A program made the position numbers and the translations under genes. A DNA stretch of 64,000 nucleotides from Malachius bipustulatus (taxonomy: Eukaryota; Arthropoda; Insecta; Coleoptera; Melyridae): positions 44,965,735 through 45,029,734 of the forward strand of contig OU342636.1 in the NCBI GenBank assembly GCA_910589415.1, given 5' to 3'. Shown here in pieces: positions 50,361-60,300 of the stretch. The notes beneath the pieces are model-generated. The model was not told the origin of the DNA and ran no database searches. It saw only the letters and a program-made list of their open reading frames with translations. Positions within the stretch are counted from its first letter, which is position 1; every line of letters starts with the position of its first letter.

Positions 50361-51573
50361 CAGTGTGACACATAAAGTATCTACGCATCACATGAGAGAA
50401 AATTGTTCCTCTACGGTTTGGTGCAATTATTTTGACTTCACTAATAATAGTTCGTGCTTTAAAAATGATGACAAATGAGACGCACACCACCTGTCGCGTG
50501 ATTTTTTCAAACTGTCAAATTTGATTTTTTTTACAAAAAATTACAAAATATGGCGTTGGGTTTCAAAATTTATGGAAATGTCACAGAAAAGAGTTGTCTG
50601 CTAAAAGAGTTGTCTGCTATTTCATTTTCCACCCATGTACAAATTTTGAACTCTAGCAAATATTTTTTCTTTCAAAAGTTTGTTGAACTGAATATTTTTT
50701 ACTTTAAAAAAAGGTCGAAACTTGATCAAAATTATTCCCTTATATCATATTCATCTTTTCAATGTTTTTTTTTGTGACCCGTTGTTGAGGGTTTCTTGTA
50801 AAAATAAAAAACGGCAGCGAAAACTATGTCAAAATTGGTACAGTCTTGATGCAAAGTTGATTTAATTTTTACAAATAGCCAAACATGTGACTTTATTTCG
50901 GTTCTTTACTAAGTTTAATACATACATAAATACATACACCGAATTAAATAACAACCCCAACGAAAATTATTTATTTTTACCTCTCCCAGCACTTTTTAAA
51001 CAACAAAATTTCGTTTAAATAATAATAAGGAATACTAGCAATGCAACGTAAAGCAATTGAACAGCGGTAGTTTTCGTTGGGATTCCTTGGTAAAGAACCG
51101 AAACAAAATAAAATGTTTGGCGATTTGTAAAAATTAAATCAACTTTGCAGCAAGACTGTACCAATTTTGACATAGTTTCGCTGTCGTTTTTTATTTTTAC
51201 AAGAAAACGTCAACAACGGGGGGTCAGGTCAGGTCAGGTCAGGTCCTTTTCGACCTTGTTTCGACCTTTTTTAAAACTAAAAAATATTCAGTTCGAGAAA
51301 CTTTTGAAAGAAAAAATATTTGCTAGAGTTCAAAATTTGTACATGGCTGGAAAATGAAATAGCGGACAACTCTTTTCTGTGACATTTACTAAAATTTTCA
51401 AAACTAATGCCATATTTTCTGATTTTTTTACAACAATTACCAAATTTGACAGTTGTGAGGCAATTGTCGTAATTTTTAAAGCACAAACTATTATTAGCGA
51501 AGTCAAGATTTTCCTAAACCGGAAAGGAAAAATTTTTCCCATATGATATGTACCTACTTTGTCTTTGACACTG
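50361..51573. mobile_element. Palindromic element (1.2 kb) with TA flanks and CAGTGT ends
   Basis: Starts CAGTGTGACACATAAAGTAT and ends with the diverged reverse complement ...CTTTGACACTG, TA on both sides. The arms pair from both tips to about 50912 and 51085, with identity rising inward. Near the inner end of the right arm is a short GGTCA tandem run (51222-51245). Chance frames at 50550 and 51277 encode the same peptide motif because of the symmetry. No transposase. Confidence 0.82.
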
Positions 51574-51575
51574 TA

Positions 51576-54178
51576 TATGCAATCCGAGGTGGTAGAAATA
51601 TTCAAGACCCCAATTTTAGAATTATCATCATTATCACTACTTTAAATGTCCATTGTTATCTGCTACAATTCTATGAGGCGGTGAGTTAGAGCCGGCAACT
51701 GCGGATACGTCACTCTGGCCTGCTTGCTTGATGAACGCCACCCACAATATTATGATCTGTAATTACCGGGGTTTCCTGACTTTATAAATTATTACACAGG
51801 GTTTGATAGGTTATCGAATAAAAAAATGACAGTGTTCAATGACAAAGACGCCGTTTTACTTCGTAGTGTTGTTACAAGCTTTATTTACATCTCATATGAC
51901 ACAAAATAATTGAACAGTTAGTTAGTTATTATTAATAATAGAGCTAAATACTTACATTTTATTGCACTCTTATAAAAATAGTTCAGTCTTTATGTACAAC
52001 GACTAGTACCTACTCAAAATGTGTAAGCGGAGAAGCTGTGACACAAATATTGACACTTGGCCTAATCGTGATAACGACGGTCGGCCCAAGGTGAACGACG
52101 ACGCACTCAAATATCAAAAAATTTCAGCTTCCTTGGAAAAAATTTTGCTCAAGTAAATAATATTTCTCTGAATAATGTCATTTTTATTGAAAAAATCGCA
52201 TCTTTGAAAGATTCATTAGGTATTAACCTTGGGCCGGTTTAAAACAAAATCGATAATACATAACTGATCATTAAGATATAATAATAATAATAATTATGTT
52301 ATGTAGGTATATTGAATTATTTGGAAATAAGTTTTGAATCGTACATTTAATAATAATTATTATTTACAGTTTTTTGTTGACTTTTACAAAATTTAACATG
52401 ATCGAATAGAGGTAGGTATAAAAAAAAACTCGAAGAAAAATGATTTTCTTCTTATCCCATTGTCTAGAATTATAGGTAACGGCTTATTTGATTTGAAGTC
52501 TTATCCTCGTCGACCATTTTATTAAAAATGAAGCTCCAGTGTAATAAGCTTCTAATCAAACAGGTCTGTTTGTTCAACTCGTGCAGCCGAGTATGGGGGG
52601 GGCTTCGATCGTTTCAGAAAATAAAATTCATAAAACACGATCACATAACATTGGAAATTGATACTTATTTGTTATAAAATCCAGAACAATTACAGAGTAA
52701 TTAGGTATTATAGAGGGTACGAGGGTGGATTGAAAATTTTCCGGAACAGTGAGAATATGACAGTCTTTTGTTTTTTTGCATTATCAACATTTTTGCATTA
52801 CTTACACCGAATTGATTGGTGCTTTTTTACTTAAAGAAAAGTTACAAATTTGGTTCGATTTAATACGCGATTCTATAATAATTATAAAATTTTATTAGGT
52901 AGTTAACAGCAAAGAATAACTGAGATTATTGAGCTGTGTAAGACTAAAAGGATACAGAAGCACTTGGTAGTGTAGAAGAGTATTATGGTATTCCCCTTAT
53001 TTGTTACTATTTCTATCACATTTTCTAACTTTTGTTCGACTTCTTTCATTTTATCATCACAGGTTGTTTTGTTTGTTTTATTTTATCATTTTGTTTCTTA
53101 TTCATTGATTTTTCCCACTTTCTCCATAACGCTTTGTATTTCATCTTTTATTTCTTTTTTTTTTTGCTTCTGGCTTATTTTTCGCAGTATCTTCTATAAT
53201 TTGTTGTTACCGGAATATCTCCTTTATTTTGTGTTTTTGTTGTATCTCTTTATCATTTTGATTGTTGTCATCTGTTTCTTGATATTTTTTTTATCTCATC
53301 TCTCGACATTTCCTATCTAATTTTCTGCAAAATCAAGTAAATAATGAATAGAAATAAAAAAAAACTACAAATAATTATTATGTTTTAGAAAACTACCATT
53401 CAATTCTCTATTTGTGATTAGATATATTAATTTATTATTATTATTATTATTATTTTATTATCATTATTAAAAGGTTTTCAAAAAGGTATAGAAAAATAAA
53501 GAGAGGCAAAGGAGGTAAAGGTAAATGTTGCAAAATGCAAAAAATTCACGATGATGACGGAGAAAATTAATTTGATTTTTTTTCATTTTCATTTCAGGAA
53601 ATTTTCAATCTGCCCTCAGAATTTAGATGTGACGATAAAATTTTTACCTTTTCTTTCATATCGTTAACATGATTTTCTTAAATTTTAACGACCGTTTTGA
53701 GGCCAATAATAAAACTATATTTTAATGAATTAATTAATTAATTAACAACGTTACGTGTTACACAAGTTACTTACACTTATATTCCTAGTAAGTATAGTAA
53801 TATTTATCTAAACATTGAATATTTACTAAAACACACCACTCGTGGTCGGTCCATGAATTAACGAGTCATCTTCACTTAACGAAAAACAAGCCAGAAATCA
53901 AATCCCTTATTACAGAGCACTCGCACATAAATAATTATTAATACTTTATCATCTTACCTACATATCCAATCTTCATGATAAACTCTTCTATTACAAGTAG
54001 ATATAATATCACATTTATGTTCTTATACGTGTACGTATGTTCGGTTAAATAAATAAATTATTAAATAAAAAATAAACCACACTTTGGTTTTGAATCACTT
54101 TTGTTGAAACATTCATCTTGATCCTTAATCTCGAACAATAACGGTCCCGAAAACTACACTAACGTGCGTTCAATAGTC
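51576..54178. other. Region downstream of the adhesion gene, no gene recognised
   Basis: Very AT-rich. 52980-53320 is strongly T-rich on the plus strand, giving a 111-codon hydrophobic frame by composition. (ATT)n at 53430. The 3' UTR of the adhesion gene should start at 54178; a minus-strand AATAAA match is at about 53429-53434. Confidence 0.45.
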
Positions 54179-54321
54179 TTAGAAGAAGATGAAAAGACTT
54201 ACGACGAGAATGGTCAATATTGAAGAGATATGGTTGAGCACGCCACTGCTGAAAGGGGCCATGCCCTGGCTAACACCGTACACGGCTGGTTGAGCTGAAG
54301 GCTCGACCATGTTCTCCATTT
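54179..54321 (-). CDS. Terminal exon: linker, GPI-type hydrophobic tail and stop
   Basis: After a TTTACAG acceptor the phase from the FN3 exon gives EMENMVEPSAQPAVYGVSQG, then MAPFSSGVLNHISS, then ILTILVVSLFIFF and a TAA at 54179-54181. Small residues (SSG) before a short hydrophobic C-terminus with no cytoplasmic tail are what a GPI-anchoring signal looks like. This fits the family, where several members are GPI-linked. A GTAAGT donor-like sequence overlaps the tail codons (54197-54202), so a spliced alternative C-terminus is possible. The longest open frame here (54214-54423) is out of phase and not the product. Confidence 0.78.
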
Positions 54322-57300
54322 CTGTAAAGGAAAAAAATCATCATTAACGTACTGTATACCTTTTATAGGAAGGCGAGAGTTTGACGAGAATTGGTTGGTG
54401 CGCAGAAGTGCATCCGAATTCATAAATGTTTATTGTCCAATATCAACCATAGCTTCGTTCGCGGATACAGTTCTGAACCGGTTTAGAACTCTTGCGTATG
54501 CGCAGTGAGATAATATTAGTCGGTGTCCGCGTAAAAAAAAACACAACCAACCAGATAAGGCTGATAAGAGTAACTCCGCCGTTCATCGAACAGGTAAAAA
54601 GTCAGTGGTGTGTACTGTTTAGCTCGTGTCGTATATTTATTTAAAATAGGTGGTTTCTGTCATCGTGTCGTCGTGTGTAGGTACCGATGTTTTTGTTATC
54701 ATGTGTTTTATTGATTAATATATTATTGTTATTAATTTGTTATTAATATATTGCTTGCCAGTAAAATAAGTACCCATCTACTATTTTAGTTTTTTTCCGC
54801 ATAGGTACCTTATCTTAAATAAATTCGAAATAATTTAACCGAGACTAATTCATATAAATTGGAATACTAAACGTAGATGTCCATATATTGATTTTTTAAT
54901 TGAAGATTGATAATTGAAAATTGACTTATCATATTTATATCTAAACATTTAAAATACAGGGTTATTCACGGTATACGCCACGGAAGTTTATAGCCGTGTC
55001 TCTGGATTTTAGGATCTTTTTCTTTTTGGAGTGGATAGAGACCCGGCAGAGGTACGTTTTAAAATTATATTCATAATGTACAGGATGTCCCAAAAGCATG
55101 AAACATATCAAAGTTTTGTTTTTTTAAATGGATTGCTCCTATGTAATTGCATTTTTAGATTGCCTGTAAAGAAAAAAGAAGATTGGCTTTTACAGTTGGT
55201 GTTTAAATTCAGAAGTTTTTGAGTTATAAACAAGTGAAAATCGTCATTTTTCAAGTTCAAGGCCCTGTACAAGGAAAACGGCTGAAGATAGAGAAAAACG
55301 GCTTACATGTCCCTATTTTAACTTTTCATGTACTATCCAATGATGTAGATGAAATGTTTATACAGGGTGATAAAAAATTTGAAAAATTCTGAGATTTCTC
55401 CACGCGTCGACAAATAAAAAAATCAAAGAAAGTACAAATGTTTCTATACCATAGGATAGTACATGAAAAGTTAAAATAGGGACATGTAAGCCGTTTTTCT
55501 CTATCTTCAGCCGTTTTCGTTGTACAGGGCCTTGAACTTGAAAAATGACGATTTTCACTTGTTTATAACTCAAAAACTTCTGAATTTAAACACCAACTGT
55601 AAAAGCCAATCCTATTTTCTCTTCTCAGACAATCTAAAAATGCAATAATATAGGAGCATTCCATTTAAAAAAACATAACTTTGATATGTTTCATGCTTTT
55701 GGGACATCCCGTACATTATGAATATAATTTTAAAACGTACCTCTGCCGGGTCTCTATCCACTCCAAAAATAAAAAGATCCTAAAATCCAGAGACACGGCC
55801 ATAATCTTTCGTGGCGTATACCGTGAATAACCCTGTATATTAAAAATATAAAATATTTTCTATTAGGCACGTGCGCCACTGATGTGATTTCTAGTCTTGG
55901 TGGAACAGCGTTTATCAGTTCTATGGGTGGAACAATAATTAAAGCCGGCAAGATGCGTAGTTCACGCCCAGACTCTTGCCTTCCTATAAAAATCATAGTA
56001 TACCATATTAACGACTCGCTTATTATAACGAACGGAGATAAGATCACTCACCGTTGGGTTTGGTTGTGAAATGGAAGATGGGCGAAATCTTATTCCAGCC
56101 GTGGACGTTCCTGGCCTGCACCCGGACCTCGTAACTCACACCAGGCTGGAGACCTCTGACGGAGTACCACATGCGCTGCACCGTGACCCCCGGAAAGGGG
56201 GGCTGCACCGGGTGGCCCGGGCTCAGGACTCCGGCTCCCGGCAGGATGACGCTGTTCCAATCGCTATTTCGTCCGCCGGCGAAACCCAACTTCCCCGTGC
56301 CGTTACCAGAAAACTCCTGCTGCTGCTGCACAAACGGAAAGGATATACTAAATTTTAACTGTTTTAACATTTTTGATGAAAAAAAAAAAAAAATCAAACG
56401 GAGAGAGATTGAAAAGGAAAATGTTTTTTAACTGACCTGTTGGTGTTGGTTATGATGATGATGTCTGGGCTGTTTTCTGTAGAAAAGACGATATTCTGTA
56501 ATTGCAGCGTGACTGTTGACCGACCAAGAAATATTGTAGATGTCTTTCTCGGTGCCGAGAGGGGGCGAGTCGAAGACCGCTAGTCCTGCAGTGCCCGTCA
56601 GAAATATTTCTCCGCGTCCTTTACCATGTGCGTTGCTTGCTACGCAGCTGCGACAATAATTCTCGTTGTTATCATCAGGTTTTCTCTTTTTATCATCATC
56701 GTACTGTATATAAATTTTTATTAGGACGGTTTTTCTTATGGGCATTATCAGTGATGATAATAGAGACTAGAGAGAGCATGAAAAAATGTATCTAGACATT
56801 TTGAAGATTCCTGTTAAGAAAATTGCACCGATCATGTTGACGATCGATTGCAAAACACGAATTTTGACGAAATTCAGTTTCTTAATTGAGGTTTAGTAAA
56901 TCTGCTCGAATTTAATCTGACTCTTAATGATGGCAGTCGATTGTGCTCATACACAATTACGTCCCATTCTGAAGACATCGATTTTTGATGAAAATTTCAA
57001 AACAACCGCGGGTATTATGCAAATTTTTCGAAAAAATGTTTTCTCTTCGATTATAATAAAAAAATCTTCCTTCAGACGATGGAAATTATGAGAAGTTCAG
57101 AACTGCAATCGGTTCCTCTGTAGCTGTCCCCGTCTTCAAGATAAAGTTGAAGTTTACTAGTAATTTTCCGAAAATTTATTTAATTCTGTTGAAATTAGTA
57201 AGCTAATTTAACTTCCAGGATCCTAATTCAGCGAAAAATTATTAACGAAATAAATGAACGCTTCGGTGGAACTAGAATTAAAATGACATGGCTTCCTTTG

Positions 57301-60300
57301 ATGAGTCATAAAAATGTCCAATTCAGATATTCAAGACGTGCCTAACGTACTTAATTGCTTAAAAAGCACTTGTTTAATTAATTTTTTCTTTACGAAATGT
57401 TCGACCTACATTTTTATTTTCATCGGTTAATTGACAAACTGATGGGATACGAGCCGAGTACGCTCTTATTGTAATAATTAATAATTCAAACGTTTTACAG
57501 AAATTTTACAGCCCCTATAAAACAATTATTAGGTATGTCTTCTGAAATATTTAACGAAGTATGAAGGAAACAATAAAAAGCCTAGATACCCACGTAGGTA
57601 TATAATACGTGTCCTTTAAAAAATATGTATATATATACTCGTATATAGGAGCATAATATAATGAAAATACATTCTTAATGATTGTAAAATTCTAAAATCA
57701 ATAGACGGGAAATTAACACATAATTATTTCTATGAGAAAATGAGTCCGCTTTCATTATTATACCTACTCGTGTCCGCTTTGAAGGTAAATACAACCAACT
57801 AACAGCCTTCAATAATATTAAAAAAATAAAAATAACAAGAAGTGGGCGTAAATTCAATAAAAAACCCACCTGCATGACGACGGTTAAAATTATTTACCCC
57901 AGAAATTTCCAGTCAATCAAGGACATCAAAATGATTGAACCCATATACAAAATCCGTCCCCTATTATTATTACAGCAGACTTACCTATAATTTCCAAAGT
58001 CGGCTTGTGTGACGTTTCTTATGACCAGGGTGTATCGATTTCCGCGAGTGCGAGCGGTGTGCTGCTCGGTGGTTCCCAGTTGGGCAGTATCTTTGAACCA
58101 TAGGACCTGCAAACAAGTAAGAAAAAAAAACAATGCAAAAAAACATCCCCACTTTCGCAACTAATAAAGGCACTACGACATCATAGTAGTTGTTTTCTAT
58201 TTACACGGGGAAATGCGCAATGAACCGAAACACATCATCATGTGACACGTTTCACGATGAACTTGTCATTTTTCGTGGTTGTTTAATCCATAACCGCACA
58301 ATTGGAAATTAAATTCGGATTCGCGGGACAATTCATTTCTTCCAGCAGGATACATCATGGATGGCACTTTGATCATTTCCCTTCTCTCAATAATTCTCCA
58401 TCGTGGAACAAATCCCGGCAATGAATAACCAGACGAACAATGTCTTCCCTCGTCGCTGTCCGCGAGGGGAATATTAATTACTCCTCCAGAATTTCTATAC
58501 AGGAGAGAGATGAGTTATTCCTTCACCTCCCTGTCCTCACTTTTAATCGGTAACGAGCAGATAATGTGGCGTTTGCCCACTGACAATAATAACGGCCTCT
58601 GCTTGTCTGCTTCACTTCCATTCATGCCGCACCGTTTCTTCTTGATGATTCATTCATTCGCGTTCGCTGTCAAAAGATTCTTTAGACTTCTCTGACACGA
58701 TTTATCCGACAATTTTATTTCCTTTTGATTTTATGCATTACCTACCTACGAGTAAATTTCCGGTAAATAAACAACTAATTTCAACGCTGACTGGCCACTT
58801 GTAATTGTATGTAGGTATTGTGTGGCAATTTTATGATGGAAATTGGAAAATGTGTTTTTTTTTCAATCAGTATCGGCATGATCACGTTTTACACCGTGGC
58901 ATGAGCGAAGCTTTTTTCAAATAGGTATTACTGGTTATCGGGTATTTATTTACAATATTTACGTTCCAACTTTTCTCATATAAGAGTAAAACTCCGCGGC
59001 CAGTGCAATTGAACATTTATTTTCCAGTCGTCCAGAAAGTTGAGGAGTGAAGTGGAAAAGTTGTCCAGGAATTCATCATGCTAAGTCGTTTCGAAACAAG
59101 AAAACTTCAACAGAAGCAAACGGAAGAATTTGTCAAACACGTTAAGTTACAATTCATGCCGGCATCCTATTGGAAATTCGACAAACGAGAAGTATTTGGA
59201 ATTATTCAGAAAATATTGTTGCGTCTGATAGACAATAAGAAACTTTCTTTTACGCATATTACGTACAATTAATTCAACTCTTCAAATTCACCCAGTCATC
59301 CTCAATACATAGAGAATGTTGAACTCTTTTTATTATTCATTGTATACTAGTTGCCTTCGCTCGCTCAACAGCTAGTCCGTAAAAAATAATTAATGCAAGA
59401 AATCAAAATCTAATTTAGAACAGATAAAAGAAAATGTTTCAGAAGATTCTGGACTTAGTCACTTCTGAACTGGAACGTATCTTCACCACAACAGGATGAT
59501 GCAAAGAAACATTCTTGAACACTACAGAACATCTCATAATTTTCTTGAACATTTATCGAACAATCTTGAACTTTATAGAACATTCTGGATCTTTCTAGAA
59601 CTTTCTGTAACATTCTAGAACAATCTTGAATTTTATATAACATTTTATAACTTTCTACAACATTCTGGAACTCTCGCGAACATTAAAAGTATTCTCCATC
59701 ATTATATGAATGTTCCAGAACTATCTCGAACATTATAAATCCTTCCAAAAATTTCCAGAGCATTCACGAACATTGTGGAAATTTCTTGAGCATTCTAAAA
59801 CTTCCAGGAATCTTCTAGAATATTCTAGAACATCGCTGAACTCTCTGGAATCTCCCGAATAGAAAATTCTAGAACATTTATTTTGGACCTTCACGTACAT
59901 TATCGATCATTGCTTTATTTTTTGAACATTTTTTACCATTCTTAAACACACCTGGTTATTTCAAAACTTTCAAGAATGTTCTTGAATATATGTACTCGAA
60001 CGTTCTGGAACAATCTGAAACTTCTTCTCGAATATTCTGGAGATTCGAATAATTCTCAAATATCTGGAAAAATCTAGAACGTTCGGGAACATTCTGGAAA
60101 TTTCTGTTACAATTGCGCTTTTTTAATTTTTTTCTTGATACATTAAATATATTCTCAAACATTCTCGAGCACCACGAAACATTCTGGAAACATTACGGAG
60201 CATTTTAAACATGCCAGATCATTCTAGAAGTTTCTGTAACATTCCCGATTATTCTGGAACACTTTAGAACAGTGTAAAACTTTCTATAACATCCTAGAAT

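Larger units (their letters stand above)
56326..57984. other. Introns around the FN3 exons
   Basis: Two introns of the adhesion gene: 56326-56436 (111 bp, with an A/T homopolymer run on the 3' side) and 56648-57984 (1337 bp). The larger one holds a copy of the dispersed family found at 13.6 and 46.5 kb. The remainder is AT-rich, with nothing recognisable. Confidence 0.7.

Noticed and set aside
52985..53320. 111-codon frame coding a very hydrophobic, membrane-like protein
   Set aside because: The plus strand is almost purely T-rich here, so Phe/Leu/Ile/Ser codons arise from composition. No domain, splice or regulatory support.
54214..54423. 69-codon minus-strand frame over the terminal exon
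   Set aside because: Out of phase with the upstream FN3 exon; the correct phase gives the hydrophobic tail and stop instead.
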